64,000 nucleotides of DNA from an uncultured Alphaproteobacteria bacterium (GCA_902611605.1 CACMAH010000002.1:1-64000), one strand, 5' to 3'. Shown: positions 9,815 through 22,263, numbered from the stretch's first letter. Numbers and translations are program-made. Notes: generated by a model from the letters alone, not told the origin.

Positions 9815-10846
9815 TTACCTAAATGGTGGTGAATAAAGAATTCCACCCTTAGTCCAAGAAGCATTAACGCCTCTCTCAATATTAATTCCACTTGTAGCAC
9901 CTAGGTTGTTTTCAAAAATTTCACCATAGTTACCACCAGCTTTAATTGCATTGTACATAGCATTTTTAGGAAGTCCTACCATTGCTAAAATATCATCATC
10001 ACCAGTACCAAGTAATCTGTGAATTTCTGCGTCCTTAGTATCTTTCCAGCTATCTATATTGGCTTTGGTAATACCCTTTTCTTCAGCGATAATAAGAGCA
10101 TTTAAAACCCATCTACCAATATCGGCCCAGTTGTCATCACCATGTCTTACAAGAGGTCCAAGAGGTTCTTTTGAAATAATTTCTGGTAATACAAGGTGAT
10201 CATCAGGATTTTCTAAGTTTACTCTTGTTCCGTGAAGTGCAGAAGCATCAGTTGTGTAAGTATCACAAGCACCAGCTAAATACTGCTGTTGAGACTCAGC
10301 ATTATCAGCTGTTGGCACAGGTTCGTAACTCATACCATTTTCTTTAAAATAGTCTGCTAGGTTAAGTTCTGTTGTTGTTCCGACTTGTATACAGACTGTA
10401 GCACCATCTAATTCTAGAGTAGAATTAACACCAAGATCCTTCTTAACCATAAAACCTTGACCATCATAGTAGTTGACACCCAAAAAGGTTTGCTTAAGGT
10501 CTGTATCTCTGCTGTAAGTCCATGTTGTGTTTCTAGCAAGAATATCCACTTCACCAGCTGCTAGAGCTGTGAATCTCACTGCAGATGTTAATCCAACAAA
10601 TTTTACTGCCATTGGATCACCAAAAATTGCAGCTGCTAAAGCGCGACAATAATCAACATCAAACCCTACATCTTTTCCAGAATCATCAATTGTAGCAAAA
10701 CCTGGAGCACCTGTTGAAACGCCACATAATAAATTTCCTCGTGCTTTGACATCGTCCAATGTCACAGAATGACCGCCAGAAAAAGCGGCCTGCCCGCCTA
10801 CAATTAATAGAATTGAAGACAAGACCATAAAAAGTGATTTTCTCAT
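9815..10846 (-). CDS. aapJ: general L-amino acid ABC transporter periplasmic binding protein AapJ
   Basis: Signal peptide MRKSLFMVLSSILLIVGGQAAFSG, then LDDVKARGNLLCGVSTGAPGFATIDDSGKDVGFDVDYCRALAAA. Start moved from 10924 to 10846. Confidence 0.93.
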   Translation of the reverse strand: MRKSLFMVLSSILLIVGGQAAFSGGHSVTLDDVKARGNLLCGVSTGAPGFATIDDSGKDVGFDVDYCRALAAAIFGDPMAVKFVGLTSAVRFTALAAGEVDILARNTTWTYSRDTDLKQTFLGVNYYDGQGFMVKKDLGVNSTLELDGATVCIQVGTTTELNLADYFKENGMSYEPVPTADNAESQQQYLAGACDTYTTDASALHGTRVNLENPDDHLVLPEIISKEPLGPLVRHGDDNWADIGRWVLNALIIAEEKGITKANIDSWKDTKDAEIHRLLGTGDDDILAMVGLPKNAMYNAIKAGGNYGEIFENNLGATSGINIERGVNASWTKGGILYSPPFR

Positions 10847-11068
10847 AATTTCCCCTTTTAAATTAAAAATAATTTTGATTAAAAGTAATACCAAAATAAT
10901 TTGTGAAAATACTGCATTAAACAAACTTTTTCTACCCTTTATTTGATATTTATTGAATTAATAAAAAATATATATAAAACAATGGGTTAATAATATTTTA
11001 AAATAATATTTAAGGATAATAAAAAATTTAAAGATTAATATTTTTAAATTAAGTGATTCTTAATTAAG

Positions 11069-11773
11069 TCAATTTAATAAATTGATAAGTTTACAAGAGA
11101 TAAAAAATTTATTCTTTTTGTATTCATCATCTTCCACTTGCTCCGGAAGAGTCCCCCACTTTGATCGTTGCCATTCTTCATCTAATTTTGCTAAAGACCA
11201 AGCTTGCTTAGATATAATTTTTTTCTTTAATAACAAAAGACCAAGTATTAAAGAACCTGACAATGTAACTATGTCACTTAAAGCTGTTAATGAAATACAA
11301 TCTAATTTCTCAAGTTCATTAAAGAAAGTATTATAGTTTTCTTTTGGTTGTTCAACAGGCATTATTCCGTTTACAATTTTAAAATGTAAATCAAATTCAT
11401 TTTGGATCCAATCTAATAAATTATCCCATTTTTTTGATTGTAACTTTTCCAATTCTGTCCCAGAAGTATCCCTGTAAAATAATAAATCAGTCATCCCATA
11501 TTCTGTAAGTTTATTAAGTAGAGTTATTCTTTCTTTTCTTTTTCTGTCTAAAGAGGCAAAACAAATTTGAGTAACAGGCATATTATAAAAATTTATGTCA
11601 TCCTGAATGGAGGACCATTCTTTTAATAAATCTTTTGCTATTCTGATGTTTGATATTAAACAATCTTTTTTTTGAGGTGTCTTGAGTAAATTTTTATCTA
11701 AAAGAATCCCAAATTTAGATTCTTTTTTTTTCAATTTAGTTACCGTCCAAAATTTCTTTTTCTTCAATATCAT
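11069..11773 (-). CDS. ATP12 family F1-ATPase assembly chaperone-like protein
   Basis: MPVTQICFASLDR, WDNLLDWIQNEFD, AWSLAKLDEEWQRSKWGTLPEQVEDDEYKKN typical of alphaproteobacterial ATP12 homologs. Confidence 0.88.
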   Translation of the reverse strand: MILKKKKFWTVTKLKKKESKFGILLDKNLLKTPQKKDCLISNIRIAKDLLKEWSSIQDDINFYNMPVTQICFASLDRKRKERITLLNKLTEYGMTDLLFYRDTSGTELEKLQSKKWDNLLDWIQNEFDLHFKIVNGIMPVEQPKENYNTFFNELEKLDCISLTALSDIVTLSGSLILGLLLLKKKIISKQAWSLAKLDEEWQRSKWGTLPEQVEDDEYKKNKFFISCKLINLLN

Positions 11774-11790
11774 TTTTTAAATAAATTTGA

Positions 11791-12789
11791 TCAGAATTTG
11801 TAAATTTTACTTGTGTTCAAAAATTCCTTCATATGATCAGGGGGCGAACATTTTACTTTTATTAATTTGTCTGTTATTGGGTTTTTAAATATTATCTCCC
11901 TTGCATGCAGTTGAAGTTTTTCTTTTATGTTATTTCTCAAAATTTTTTCTTTTTGACCATATTTATCATCCCCAATTATAGAACAACCAATATGTGCAAG
12001 TTGTTTTCTTAATTGATGTTTTCTACCAGTAATTGCCCAAAGCTTTAACCAAGAAAAATTATCCTGAACCTTTATTTCTTTAAAGGTTGAAACAGTTTCC
12101 TTGTTTTCTGAATTTAAAGTAAATAATTTAGCTTTAATGAATTCTTTATCTATACGATATTTTTCAATAAGATTTTTTTTTAATAAAAATGCATCTGATG
12201 ATGGATTATATAAGATTCCTGACTTGTTTTTGGGTGGAGAGGTCACCAATGCCCAATAAGATTTTAAGATTTTTCTATTTACCATTAATTTTGAAAATTC
12301 ACTTGCACTTTTTGAAGTTTTAGCAACTACTAAAATACCCGATGTTTCTTTATCCAAACGATGAACTAACTTGGGTGGAGAAAGTTTATTTTTTGAAAAT
12401 AAAGGAAGAATCCCATCTAAATGAACGTTTCCTAGTTTAGATCCTCCTTGTACTGCCAAACCAAACGGCTTGTTAAAGATTAAGAAATAATCATCCTCAT
12501 AAACAATGGCATCTTTTAATTTAATAAATAAATCAGTATCCTTGGTTGTAAAAACTTTATCTATTTTTTTGTTATTATATCGAATAAAATTTGGAATTCT
12601 TATTAACTGGTTTTCAAATAATTTAATATTAGGTTTTACCCTTGCACTATCAACTCTAATTTGACCTGTTCTACATAACTTCTCTACCATAATCTTAGAA
12701 ATATTACTGAAATGAAACTTTATCCATTTATCTAATCTCTGACCTGCTTCCTCAGTAGTAACAATCAATGGTTTTACCTTGTTACTCAT
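11791..12789 (-). CDS. RluA/RluC-family 23S rRNA pseudouridine synthase
   Basis: S4-like N-terminus, LVHRLDKETSGILVVAKT catalytic motif, GRKHQLRKQLAHIG. Confidence 0.93.
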   Translation of the reverse strand: MSNKVKPLIVTTEEAGQRLDKWIKFHFSNISKIMVEKLCRTGQIRVDSARVKPNIKLFENQLIRIPNFIRYNNKKIDKVFTTKDTDLFIKLKDAIVYEDDYFLIFNKPFGLAVQGGSKLGNVHLDGILPLFSKNKLSPPKLVHRLDKETSGILVVAKTSKSASEFSKLMVNRKILKSYWALVTSPPKNKSGILYNPSSDAFLLKKNLIEKYRIDKEFIKAKLFTLNSENKETVSTFKEIKVQDNFSWLKLWAITGRKHQLRKQLAHIGCSIIGDDKYGQKEKILRNNIKEKLQLHAREIIFKNPITDKLIKVKCSPPDHMKEFLNTSKIYKF

Positions 12790-12810
12790 TTTTAATAATA
12801 TTTCTCCGAC

Positions 12811-14127
12811 TTAATTGCCATTATTTTGAAACTTATTTCTCAGTTTTGAAAAATATGTAATTCTTTTTTTTAATTCTCTTTCATAACCTCGCTCAACAGG
12901 ATAATAAAATATCGGTCGTTTAAATCCATCAGGAAAATAATTCTGTCCTGAAAATCCAACTTTTGAATCATGATCATACTCATAACCGGCACCATAACCA
13001 AAACGATCCATTAATTTGGTTGGAGAATTAAGGATATGTTTAGGTGGTTGTTCTGAACTATATTTTTTTGCAAATTTTTGAGATTCTTTATCTGCTAAGT
13101 AAACAGCATTAGATTTCGGTGATAATGATAATAGGATCACACTCATTGCTAAAGCAATATCACCCTCTGGAGATCCTAATTTATCATATGTGTTCCATGA
13201 ATCCAAAACTAATCTTTGAGATTCAGGATTTGCAAGACCTACATCTTCTATTGAAATTCTAAGTAATCTTCTAAAAATATAAAAAGGATCTTCACCAGCA
13301 TTAAGAGCCCTTGCTAACCAAAATAACCCTGCATCGGGATCAGAACCTCTAATAGATTTGTGAAGAGCAGAAATTAAACCATAATGGTTATCCCCAGCTT
13401 TATCGTGCTTTGGTATATTTAATGAAAGTATTTCATTCAAATCCTTGGAACTAATTTTCCTATCAATATTAAAAACTTGCTCAATTAGATTAATTAAAAC
13501 TCTTGCATCCCCACCACTCATCTGAATTAAAATTTTTTTACCCTCACTATCTAAGGGTAATTTATTTTTTAGAAATTTTTCAGATCGCAAAATTATTTTT
13601 TTAAGTGTATCTTCAGACAATTTTTCGAATTGATATACCAGAGATCTAGATAAAAGGGCTGCATTAAGTTGAAAACTAGGGTTTTGTGATGTAGCACCTA
13701 TTAATCCAATAGTTCCTTCTTCAATATAAGGTAAAAACATATCTTGTTGTAATTTGTTAAAATAATGTATTTCATCAACAAATAGAATTAATTTTTTACC
13801 ACTCAATGATATATCTTTACCTAATTTAAATAATTCTTTTAAATCACTTGTTCCCGAAGAGACAGCACTTATTTCATGAAAATGACTATTCATTAATTCT
13901 TTTGGTATAGTTCTAGCTATTGAAGTTTTACCTGTACCAGGAGGGCCCCAAAAAATTATGGAAGACAAGTTATTATTTGTAATTATTGAATTTATAGGCC
14001 CAGTTTCACCTGTAATATGATCCTGCCCTAAGATTTCTGAAACAGATTTTGGACGCAATCTATCTGGTAAAGGTTTAAATACATTATTAATATCTTTTTT
14101 TTCTTCAAAATCAAATAAATCGCTCAT
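12811..14127 (-). CDS. rarA: replication-associated recombination protein A (RarA/MgsA AAA ATPase)
   Basis: LRPKSVSEILGQDHITG, FWGPPGTGKTSIAR, FVDEIHYFNKLQQD, GGDARVLINLIEQ. Confidence 0.94.
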   Translation of the reverse strand: MSDLFDFEEKKDINNVFKPLPDRLRPKSVSEILGQDHITGETGPINSIITNNNLSSIIFWGPPGTGKTSIARTIPKELMNSHFHEISAVSSGTSDLKELFKLGKDISLSGKKLILFVDEIHYFNKLQQDMFLPYIEEGTIGLIGATSQNPSFQLNAALLSRSLVYQFEKLSEDTLKKIILRSEKFLKNKLPLDSEGKKILIQMSGGDARVLINLIEQVFNIDRKISSKDLNEILSLNIPKHDKAGDNHYGLISALHKSIRGSDPDAGLFWLARALNAGEDPFYIFRRLLRISIEDVGLANPESQRLVLDSWNTYDKLGSPEGDIALAMSVILLSLSPKSNAVYLADKESQKFAKKYSSEQPPKHILNSPTKLMDRFGYGAGYEYDHDSKVGFSGQNYFPDGFKRPIFYYPVERGYERELKKRITYFSKLRNKFQNNGN

Positions 14128-14196
14128 TATAAATTAGATTATATACAAAAAATATAATTAGTGTCCGATTTTTTTGAATTTTATTAAAAACAAATA

Positions 14197-14631
14197 TTAT
14201 TCTTGAGGATTATCATCTTTTATTTCCTCAAGCTCTTTATCTTTAGCACCTTTAGCAGAGATGTCGCGATCTATTAATTCAATTACTGCAAGTGGAGCAG
14301 CATCACCATACCTGAAACCAGCTTTTAAAACTCTTGAATATCCCCCATTTCTTTTTTTGTAACGTGGAGCCAAAATTTCAAAAAGCTTTGTTACGGCTGA
14401 ACTTTGTCTCAAACGAGATATAGCCAGTCTTCTTGAATGAAGAGACCCTTTTTTTCCAAGGGTTATATATTTATCAATAATTTTTTTAAGCTCTTTTGCT
14501 TTTGGAAGTGTGGTTTGAATCTGTTCGTGTTCAATCAACGAACAAACCATATTTGCAAACATTGCTTTACGGTGTTCATGAGTCCTGTTTAACTTACGAT
14601 TACTATTGCCGTGTCTCATTTTTTTATCCAA
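14197..14631 (-). CDS. rplQ: 50S ribosomal protein L17
   Basis: [24 protein letters not shown].. Confidence 0.97.
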   Translation of the reverse strand: MDKKMRHGNSNRKLNRTHEHRKAMFANMVCSLIEHEQIQTTLPKAKELKKIIDKYITLGKKGSLHSRRLAISRLRQSSAVTKLFEILAPRYKKRNGGYSRVLKAGFRYGDAAPLAVIELIDRDISAKGAKDKELEEIKDDNPQE

Positions 14632-14685
14632 ATAACTAAAAAAATATTTTTAGACTATTAACATTCTAATAGATTTTATCAACCC

Positions 14686-15702
14686 TCAAAATTGATCTTC
14701 ATATTTTTTTGATAATTCCTCTATGTTTTCAGGTGGCCATTCAGTGACATCCATTCCTAAATGTAATTGCATACCTGTAAGAACCTCTTTTATCTCATTC
14801 AAAGACTTTCTTCCAAAATTGGGAGTTCTTAACATCTCTGCTTCTGTTTTTTGGATTAAGTCTCCAATATAGACTATATTATCATTCTTTAAGCAATTAG
14901 CAGATCTAACGGACAATTCTAATTCATCAACTTTTTTAAGAAGCAATGGATTAAATTCTAGCTCATCTTCGTCTTCATCACGTATGTCAGCTTCAGGCTC
15001 ATCAAAGTTAATGAATACATCAAGTTGATCTTTCAATATTCGAGAAGCAAAAGCTAGCGCATCTTCAGGAGTGACTGAGCCATCAGTCTCAATATCCATA
15101 GTAAGTTTGTCATAATCTAAAACCTGACCTTCTCTTGTTGGTTCAACATTATATGAGACTTTTTTTACTGGAGAAAACAAAGAATCTATTGTAATTACTC
15201 CAATTGGATTATCTTCAGAAACTTGCTTATCTGCCGCTACATATCCCTTTCCCGTATTTACAGTTAGCTCCATAGAAAAAGAAACTCCATCATCCAAGTG
15301 GCAAATAATATGATCCTTGTTTAATATTTCTATTCCATTTGATTCTTCAATATCTCCAGCAGTGACAATCCCAGGCCCTTTTACATTCACAGATAATCTT
15401 TTTGGACCTTCAACTTCCATTGATACTGAAACCCCTTTTAAGTTAAGAATGATGTCAGTTACATCTTCCCTTACACCAGCTAATGAAGAAAATTCATGCA
15501 AAACACCGTCTATTTGTACTGAGACTATTGAGGCACCCTGTAATGAAGATAACAATATCCTTCTGAGGGCATTACCTAAAGTTAGTCCAAATCCTCTTTC
15601 GAGAGGTTCTGTCATAATAGTTGCTTTGCTCTTTGGATCATCTCCTGGTTTAATGGAAACATTAGATGGTCTAATCAATTCTTGCCAATTTTTATGGATC
15701 AT
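14686..15702 (-). CDS. rpoA: DNA-directed RNA polymerase subunit alpha
   Basis: [43 protein letters not shown] lies before the ATG at 15702, so the 15714 start is less likely. Confidence 0.97.
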   Translation of the reverse strand: MIHKNWQELIRPSNVSIKPGDDPKSKATIMTEPLERGFGLTLGNALRRILLSSLQGASIVSVQIDGVLHEFSSLAGVREDVTDIILNLKGVSVSMEVEGPKRLSVNVKGPGIVTAGDIEESNGIEILNKDHIICHLDDGVSFSMELTVNTGKGYVAADKQVSEDNPIGVITIDSLFSPVKKVSYNVEPTREGQVLDYDKLTMDIETDGSVTPEDALAFASRILKDQLDVFINFDEPEADIRDEDEDELEFNPLLLKKVDELELSVRSANCLKNDNIVYIGDLIQKTEAEMLRTPNFGRKSLNEIKEVLTGMQLHLGMDVTEWPPENIEELSKKYEDQF

Positions 15703-15805
15703 AAGTTCCTCCATTCCTGTAAAAAACCTAATCCAGAAGTTTTTTACGCCCGAGGGTTTAAATTATAATAATTTTAAAAAGTTCAACTAATATGAAACAT
15801 ATATT

Positions 15806-16195
15806 TCAAACTCTTCTTCTCTTAGGTGGTCTGCAACCATTATGAGCCATTGGTGTAACATCTCTTATTGAAGTAACTATCATACCAACTGCAGACAAAG
15901 CTCTCAAAGCTGATTCTCTTCCAGAACCAGGACCTTGTATTTCTACTTCTAGTGTTTTCATTCCATGGTCTTGAGCTTTTTTACCAGCATCTTCAGCAGC
16001 CATTTGCGCAGCGTAAGGAGTCGATTTTCTTGAACCTTTAAATCCCATAGTTCCTGCTGACGACCAAGCAATTGCGTTACCTTGTGCATCAGAAATCAAA
16101 ATCTTAGTATTATTAAAACTAGAATTTATATGAGCAACACCCGTAGAAATATTTTTTTTAACTTTCTTTTTTGTTCTCGATTTATCAACAGCCAT
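15806..16195 (-). CDS. rpsK: 30S ribosomal protein S11
   Basis: [41 protein letters not shown]. Confidence 0.97.
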   Translation of the reverse strand: MAVDKSRTKKKVKKNISTGVAHINSSFNNTKILISDAQGNAIAWSSAGTMGFKGSRKSTPYAAQMAAEDAGKKAQDHGMKTLEVEIQGPGSGRESALRALSAVGMIVTSIRDVTPMAHNGCRPPKRRRV

Positions 16196-16207
16196 AGTTT
16201 GTCTATC

Positions 16208-16576
16208 CTATTTTTTCTTTCCAGCGATAGTTTTTGCAGGACCTTTTCTAGTTCTAGCGTTAGTATGAGTTCTTTGGCCTCGAACAGGAAGACCCCGCCT
16301 ATGTCTTAAGCCACGGTAACATCCTAGATCCATTAATCTTTTAATGTTCATGGATTTTTCTCTTCTCAAATCACCTTCTACCATCAATTTAGAGTCGATA
16401 TAATCCCTTATTGATGATAATTGTATATCATCAAGTTCATTTAGTTTTGTTAAAAAAGGTATTTTAAGCTCTGTACATATTTTTGTTGCAGTATTTGTTC
16501 CTATACCATGTATGTAAGTTAAAGCTATTGGAACTCTTTTACTCGTAGGTAGATTTATACCAGCTATTCTAGCCAA
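16208..16576 (-). CDS. rpsM: 30S ribosomal protein S13
   Basis: [45 protein letters not shown]. Confidence 0.97.
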   Translation of the reverse strand: MARIAGINLPTSKRVPIALTYIHGIGTNTATKICTELKIPFLTKLNELDDIQLSSIRDYIDSKLMVEGDLRREKSMNIKRLMDLGCYRGLRHRRGLPVRGQRTHTNARTRKGPAKTIAGKKK

Positions 16577-16650
16577 ATTTTGCTCCGTCTAATTTAATTT
16601 TAAGAATTAACTAAAAATTGTGTATTGAAATTATTCAAATATTTTTGCGG

Positions 16651-16678
16651 ATTATATCCAAGGAATTCACTTCGTCAA
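16651..16678 (-). promoter_or_regulatory. sigma70-type promoter of the rpsM-rpsK-rpoA-rplQ (alpha) operon
   Basis: Minus strand TTGACG-N16-TATAAT in the 129-bp gap upstream of rpsM. Confidence 0.75.
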
Positions 16679-16705
16679 GTTCATAGTTAAGAAATTCTTT
16701 TAAAA

Positions 16706-17356
16706 TTATAATAATATATTCCTTATCTTAGATTGAATTTCATCAACACTGCCAAGACCATTAACTTTTCGTAATTTATTATGTGCATGATAATATCCAA
16801 TTAGCGGGGAAGTATCTCTATAATAAGCTAGCTGTCTAATTTTTAAGGAATCTTCATTATCATCTTGTCTATAGTTAAAAGTGTCTTTACTACCGCATAT
16901 ATCGCATATACTGGGGTTTTTTGGAGGCTTGGTAGTTTTGTGATATAATTCTCCACAAGCTGAACACGTAAAGCGTCCAATTATACGCTGAACTAATTTT
17001 TCATCATCAACATATAATTCTACTACATGATCCAGTTTTTGACCAACTGTTTCCAACAAACCTCCCAAAGCATCAGCTTGAGCTAGAGTTCTGGGAAATC
17101 CATCAAAAATAAATCCTTTGTTATTCTTTTCATTTGTAAGTTTTTTTTCGATAAGTCCTATCACTATCTCATCAGTAACCAACTCACCTCTTGCCATAAT
17201 ATTGGCAACTTTTTTTCCTAATTCAGACTGATCTTTCTTAGCTTCTCTTAACATGTCTCCAGTTGATAATTGAACAAATCCAAATGCTTCACATAAAGTT
17301 CTAGCTTGTGTCCCCTTTCCTGCTCCAGGAGGTCCAAGTAGAATTAAATTGATCAT
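16706..17356 (-). CDS. adk: adenylate kinase
   Basis: [34 protein letters not shown], zinc-type lid [25 protein letters not shown]. Confidence 0.96.
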   Translation of the reverse strand: MINLILLGPPGAGKGTQARTLCEAFGFVQLSTGDMLREAKKDQSELGKKVANIMARGELVTDEIVIGLIEKKLTNEKNNKGFIFDGFPRTLAQADALGGLLETVGQKLDHVVELYVDDEKLVQRIIGRFTCSACGELYHKTTKPPKNPSICDICGSKDTFNYRQDDNEDSLKIRQLAYYRDTSPLIGYYHAHNKLRKVNGLGSVDEIQSKIRNILL

Positions 17357-18705
17357 CTTTTTCCTTTCTTATTTCTTTTAGTAGAACCACGTATCTTTGA
17401 TCTTTCTATCAAACCTTCATATTGGTATGCTAACATATGAGATTGGATTTGAGTAATAGTATCCATAGTGACAGAAACAACAATTAAAAGGGAAGTCCCT
17501 CCAAAATAAAAAGGAATTGCGAATTGAGACCTCATAACTTCAGGCAGTAAACAAATTGCTGCAAGATAACCAGAACCTAATACAAGTATTCTAACAACAA
17601 CATATTCTAAATATTTAGCTGTTCTTTCACCAGGTCGTATTCCAGGAACAAATCCTCCCTGCTTTTTTAAGTTATCAGCTACATCGTCAGGCTTGAATGC
17701 AACATTAAGTGTATAAAAGTATGTAAAAAATATTATCATCCCACCAAAAAAAACATAATACAATGGCTGACCAGGACCTAAATATGCAGCTATATAAGAT
17801 AAGAACCCATCACTATCATCTCGGGCAAAAGTAACAACAGTAGTTGGTAGTAATAAAAGAGAGGAAGCAAAAATTGCGGGAATTACTCCAGAGGGATTAA
17901 GCTTAATTGGTAGATTTGAAGTATCCCCACCATACATTTTCATACCTACTTGTCTTCTTGGATATTGAATATTTATCTTTCTCAAGGCACGCTCTAAATA
18001 AACAACTAAACCAATTACTACAATGACCATAAGAATAACTGAAAAAATTACTATTGGACTAATAATACCTGATCTTCCAGATGCAAAAAACTGCGCTAGC
18101 GCTGATGGAAGTTCTGCTACAATACCAACAAAAATAATTAATGATATACCATTTCCTATACCCCTAGCAGTTATTTGTTCACCAAGCCACATCAAAAACA
18201 TAGTGCCTCCCACTAGTGTAATTATGCAGGATGCCCTAAAATACCAACCTGGATCTGATGCCAAGCCTTGACTTTCTAATCCTACTGAAATTCCATAAGC
18301 TTGAAAAAAAGCAAGAACAACAGTCCCATACCTAGTATATTGGTTTATTTTTTTTCTACCTTGTTCTCCTTCTTTTTTTAGTTGCTCCAACTGGGGAACC
18401 ATTGAGGCTAAAAGCTGCATAATAATTGAAGATGTTATATAAGGCATTATACCAAGAGCAAATATAGCCATTCTTCCCACAGCACCGCCAGTAAACATAT
18501 TGAGCATACCACCAATACCAGTATTCGCTTGTTCAAAAAAGGATTTGAGTTGAGATGCATCAATACCTGGAACTGGGATATATGTCCCGATTCGGTAGAC
18601 TATCAAAAGCCCTAAAGCATAAAAAATTCGCCGTTGAAGGTCCTTTGCTTTACCAAAAGATCCCCAACTCAAGTTTGCTGCCATTTGTTCTGCTGCAGAA
18701 GGCAT
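17353..18705 (-). CDS. secY: preprotein translocase subunit SecY
   Basis: [46 protein letters not shown]. Confidence 0.97.
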   Translation of the reverse strand: MPSAAEQMAANLSWGSFGKAKDLQRRIFYALGLLIVYRIGTYIPVPGIDASQLKSFFEQANTGIGGMLNMFTGGAVGRMAIFALGIMPYITSSIIMQLLASMVPQLEQLKKEGEQGRKKINQYTRYGTVVLAFFQAYGISVGLESQGLASDPGWYFRASCIITLVGGTMFLMWLGEQITARGIGNGISLIIFVGIVAELPSALAQFFASGRSGIISPIVIFSVILMVIVVIGLVVYLERALRKINIQYPRRQVGMKMYGGDTSNLPIKLNPSGVIPAIFASSLLLLPTTVVTFARDDSDGFLSYIAAYLGPGQPLYYVFFGGMIIFFTYFYTLNVAFKPDDVADNLKKQGGFVPGIRPGERTAKYLEYVVVRILVLGSGYLAAICLLPEVMRSQFAIPFYFGGTSLLIVVSVTMDTITQIQSHMLAYQYEGLIERSKIRGSTKRNKKGKR

Positions 18706-18767
18706 TTATAACCCTTTTTAACCTTTTTTCTTTTTACAATACAAGAAAATTACAAACAAAATAAACT

Positions 18768-19226
18768 TTAAGATAATTTTTTAAAAGTTCCACCATGCTT
18801 TTCTATAGCAGAGATTGCACCTTTGGAAGCTCCAGTGAGCTTGACAATAATTTTAGTTTTTAACTCTCCCTTAGCAAGAAGACGAATACCATCAAAATTT
18901 CTTGAGATAACACCAGAAGAACATAAAGTCTCCTCATTAATCTCATTTTCAGGATTTATTTTTTTTCTATCAATAAAGTCTTGCAGTACGCCAATGTTAA
19001 CTACAGAATATTTTTTTGCATTAGGTACATTGAACCCTCTTTTAGGGAGTCGCATGTATATTGGCATTTGACCACCTTCAAAACCATTAAGAGAAACTCC
19101 TGATCTAGATTTTTGTCCCTTAAGACCGCGACCACATGTTTTTCCTACACCGGATCCAGGACCCCTGCCTACCCTTTTTTTTGTTTTAAAAGCGCCTTTT
19201 TTTTCTCTTAATTCATTCAATTTCAT
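18768..19226 (-). CDS. rplO: 50S ribosomal protein L15
   Basis: [26 protein letters not shown]. Confidence 0.97.
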   Translation of the reverse strand: MKLNELREKKGAFKTKKRVGRGPGSGVGKTCGRGLKGQKSRSGVSLNGFEGGQMPIYMRLPKRGFNVPNAKKYSVVNIGVLQDFIDRKKINPENEINEETLCSSGVISRNFDGIRLLAKGELKTKIIVKLTGASKGAISAIEKHGGTFKKLS

Positions 19227-19285
19227 TTTAATATCTCTAAATCTAAAATTATTTTTTCTGTGCTAAAAATTAAATCACCAAATAA

Positions 19286-19468
19286 TTATTTTTCTACGAC
19301 TTGCACCAAATGTTTTATTTTATTAATCATTCCTCTAATAGCAGGTGTATCAACTAACTCAGAAATTTTATTCATTTTATTTAAGCCAAGACCTTTAAGT
19401 ATTTTTCTTTGAACATCAGGTCTTCTGATTGGTGATCTAATCTGTTTTACATAAATTTTATTTACCAT
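19286..19468 (-). CDS. rpmD: 50S ribosomal protein L30
   Basis: [31 protein letters not shown]. Confidence 0.95.
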   Translation of the reverse strand: MVNKIYVKQIRSPIRRPDVQRKILKGLGLNKMNKISELVDTPAIRGMINKIKHLVQVVEK

Positions 19469-19488
19469 AATTTTACCCAACTTTTAAG

Positions 19489-20046
19489 TTATGCTGATAA
19501 TTCCTTTTGCTCTTCATCTTTCACAACAATTGCAGAAAGCTTTTTACCCCTTCTACGAGCAATGATCCTCGGACTTACTTCTTTTTTTAGACCATCAATA
19601 GTTGCACGAACCATATTGTAAGGATTCTGTGAGCCTATAGACTTTGCTACAACATCTTGAATACCTAACATTTCAAAAACTGCTCTCATCGGACCTCCAG
19701 CAATAATACCAGTTCCTGGTGGTGCTGTTCGCATTACAACAATGCCTGCCCCATGCCTACCATTTACATCATGATGTAATGTTCTACCTTCTTTAAGAGG
19801 CACTCTCATGGTTTGTGTCTTTGCTTGATCAGTAGCCTTCCTAATAGCTTCGGGAACTTCCTTCGCTTTTCCTTTACCAAAACCAACACGGCCTCTTTGA
19901 TCACCAACAACAACCAGAGCTGCAAAACCAAAGCGCTTTCCACCCTTAACTGTTTTTGAAACCCTATTGATTGCAACTAATCTATCGGAAAATTCCGGTG
20001 AGTCTTCCCTCTCTTTTTTATCTTTACGACTAGAATCCCTTGCCAT
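19489..20046 (-). CDS. rpsE: 30S ribosomal protein S5
   Basis: [40 protein letters not shown]. Confidence 0.97.
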   Translation of the reverse strand: MARDSSRKDKKEREDSPEFSDRLVAINRVSKTVKGGKRFGFAALVVVGDQRGRVGFGKGKAKEVPEAIRKATDQAKTQTMRVPLKEGRTLHHDVNGRHGAGIVVMRTAPPGTGIIAGGPMRAVFEMLGIQDVVAKSIGSQNPYNMVRATIDGLKKEVSPRIIARRRGKKLSAIVVKDEEQKELSA

Positions 20047-20058
20047 ATTAATTTTCTC

Positions 20059-20418
20059 CTAAAATTTAAGGCCGCCTTCTCTTGCAGCATCAGCTAAAGC
20101 TTTTACTCTACCATGGTAAAGAAACCCTCCCCTATCAAAATACACTTCAGATATTCCTGACTTCTTAGCTCTCTGAGCAATTTCTTTTCCAACTAGTTTT
20201 GCTGTTTCCTTATTATTTTTCATATCTTTGCCTAATACTGACATTCTAGAAGACGCAGACACTAAAGTAGTACCAATACTATCATCAATAAGCTGAACAT
20301 AAATATTTTTTGAAGATCTATGAACACTCATTCTAATTCTTGTGTTTTTAGCTCTTTTAATTTTATTTCTATTTCTTAGTCTTCTTTTTTTAAACAAGTT
20401 TATTTTATTATTCGACAT
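20059..20418 (-). CDS. rplR: 50S ribosomal protein L18
   Basis: [47 protein letters not shown]. Confidence 0.97.
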   Translation of the reverse strand: MSNNKINLFKKRRLRNRNKIKRAKNTRIRMSVHRSSKNIYVQLIDDSIGTTLVSASSRMSVLGKDMKNNKETAKLVGKEIAQRAKKSGISEVYFDRGGFLYHGRVKALADAAREGGLKF

Positions 20419-20428
20419 CTAGAAGTTC

Positions 20429-20962
20429 CTACTTTTTCTTACCTTCTTTAGCAAAGACATATTCATCTCTATATCTTATGCCTTTACCTTTATATGGTTC
20501 TGGTTTTCTTTTTTCTCTAATATTGGCAGCTACTTGACCAACTATTTGCTGATCAATTCCATTAATATTAATTTCAGTCGGCTTGGGAACAGTAATTTTT
20601 ACATCTTTAGGTATTTCGAAATCAATTTCATGAGAATAACCCAATGACAATTTTAAAGTGTTACCCTGTAATGCTGCTCTATAGCCAACTCCGTTCAAAT
20701 CTAAATTTTTAGTAAAGCCAACTGTAACACCTTCAATTAAATTAGCAATTTGGGTTCTATTCATTCCCCAATGCTGCCTAGATTTCTTTGATAAATTCTT
20801 TGGACTTACAACTATTTGATTGTCTTCAAGCTTAACTTCAACTTCTTTTGATACATGAAAATCTCTTAAACCGTTTGGTCCTTTTATTTCAATTTTATTA
20901 CCATCGATGTTTGCAGTAACATTTTGAGGTACAATGATAGGTTTTTTCCCAATTCTTGACAT
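20429..20962 (-). CDS. rplF: 50S ribosomal protein L6
   Basis: MSRIGKKPIIVPQNV..KRKPEPYKGKGIRY. Confidence 0.97.
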   Translation of the reverse strand: MSRIGKKPIIVPQNVTANIDGNKIEIKGPNGLRDFHVSKEVEVKLEDNQIVVSPKNLSKKSRQHWGMNRTQIANLIEGVTVGFTKNLDLNGVGYRAALQGNTLKLSLGYSHEIDFEIPKDVKITVPKPTEININGIDQQIVGQVAANIREKRKPEPYKGKGIRYRDEYVFAKEGKKK

Positions 20963-20973
20963 TCTTCTATCCT

Positions 20974-21366
20974 TTAAAAAACCGTACAAAGTATTTCGCC
21001 ACCTACATTAGTAGCTCTCGCTTTACTATCAGACATAACTCCTTTAGGAGTAGATATTATGGCTATACCTAAACCTTGCCTTACTTTTGGTAAATTCTTA
21101 ACATTGGTGTAAACACGCCTACCAGGTGTGGAAACTCTCTTCAATTCCTTTATAACTGGCTCACCATCAAAATATTTTAAATCAATAACAATATTATTCT
21201 TACCATCATCACTTTCTACAGCCTTGTAACCCCGAATAAAACCTTCCGAATGAAGAACATCTAATACCCAAGCTCTTAATTTAGATGCAGGCGTTATTAC
21301 GTCGTTTCTGTTTCTCATTTGAGCATTCCTAATCCTTGCAAGTAAATCACCAATTGGATCATTCAT
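20974..21366 (-). CDS. rpsH: 30S ribosomal protein S8
   Basis: [32 protein letters not shown]. Confidence 0.97.
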   Translation of the reverse strand: MNDPIGDLLARIRNAQMRNRNDVITPASKLRAWVLDVLHSEGFIRGYKAVESDDGKNNIVIDLKYFDGEPVIKELKRVSTPGRRVYTNVKNLPKVRQGLGIAIISTPKGVMSDSKARATNVGGEILCTVF

Positions 21367-21386
21367 AACCATTAGATTCTCCTCAT

Positions 21387-21692
21387 TTACCAACTAGATT
21401 TAATCATGCCAGGAATTTCACCTCTAGAAGCTAAATCTCTGAGAGCAATTCTAGACATTTGTAATTTTCTGTAAAAAGCTTTTGGTCTACCCGTAACTTT
21501 ACACCTATTATGTAGTCTTGAAGGAGATGAGTTTGGTGGTAATTTAGCTAACTTTATTTGAGCTTTAAATCTTTCTTCCATTGGTAAATCTTTATCTTTA
21601 ACAATTTTCTTAAGCTCTAATCTTTTATTATTAAATCGTTTCACTAGTTTTTGCCTTTTTAATTCACGATTTATCATTGATACCTTTGCCAT
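21387..21692 (-). CDS. rpsN: 30S ribosomal protein S14
   Basis: [38 protein letters not shown]. Confidence 0.97.
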   Translation of the reverse strand: MAKVSMINRELKRQKLVKRFNNKRLELKKIVKDKDLPMEERFKAQIKLAKLPPNSSPSRLHNRCKVTGRPKAFYRKLQMSRIALRDLASRGEIPGMIKSSW

Positions 21693-21711
21693 CACAATCT
21701 CCAACACTAAA

Positions 21712-22263
21712 TTAATTATAAAAAGGCATATTAAATTCTCTTAACAATTCTCTTGCCTCATCATCACTATTAGCACTAGTACATAAAACTATGTCTAATC
21801 CCCAAATGGAATCCACTTTATCAAAATCGATTTCTGGAAAAACGATATGCTCTTTTATCCCTAAAGCATAATTACCTCTTCCGTCAAAACTCTTGGGTGA
21901 AACACCCCTAAAATCTCTTATTCTAGGCATTGCAATAGTAATCAACCTATCTAAAAATTCGTACATTTTATCTCTTCTAAGAGTAACTTTAACACCTAGT
22001 GGCATCTCCTCTCTAACTTTAAAACCGGCTATTGATTTTTTTGCCTTTGTTATTAATGGCTGTTGCCCAGATATAATTCTAAGGTCTGCGTGGGCACTTT
22101 TGATCTTTTTACTATCTCCAACTGCTTCACCAACACCCATGTTTAATACAATTTTCTGTAATTTAGGTATCATCATATCGTTTTTGTAGGAAAACTTTTC
22201 TTTTAATCCAGTACGGATTTCTTTTAAATACTTCTCTTTAAGTCTTGGAACATAGTTAGCCAT
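21712..22263 (-). CDS. rplE: 50S ribosomal protein L5
   Basis: [45 protein letters not shown]. Confidence 0.97.
   Translation of the reverse strand: MANYVPRLKEKYLKEIRTGLKEKFSYKNDMMIPKLQKIVLNMGVGEAVGDSKKIKSAHADLRIISGQQPLITKAKKSIAGFKVREEMPLGVKVTLRRDKMYEFLDRLITIAMPRIRDFRGVSPKSFDGRGNYALGIKEHIVFPEIDFDKVDSIWGLDIVLCTSANSDDEARELLREFNMPFYN

Noticed and set aside
15317-15790. Plus-strand ORF (157 aa) antisense to rpoA
   Set aside because: Opposite a confident rpoA call; composition looks like shadow translation
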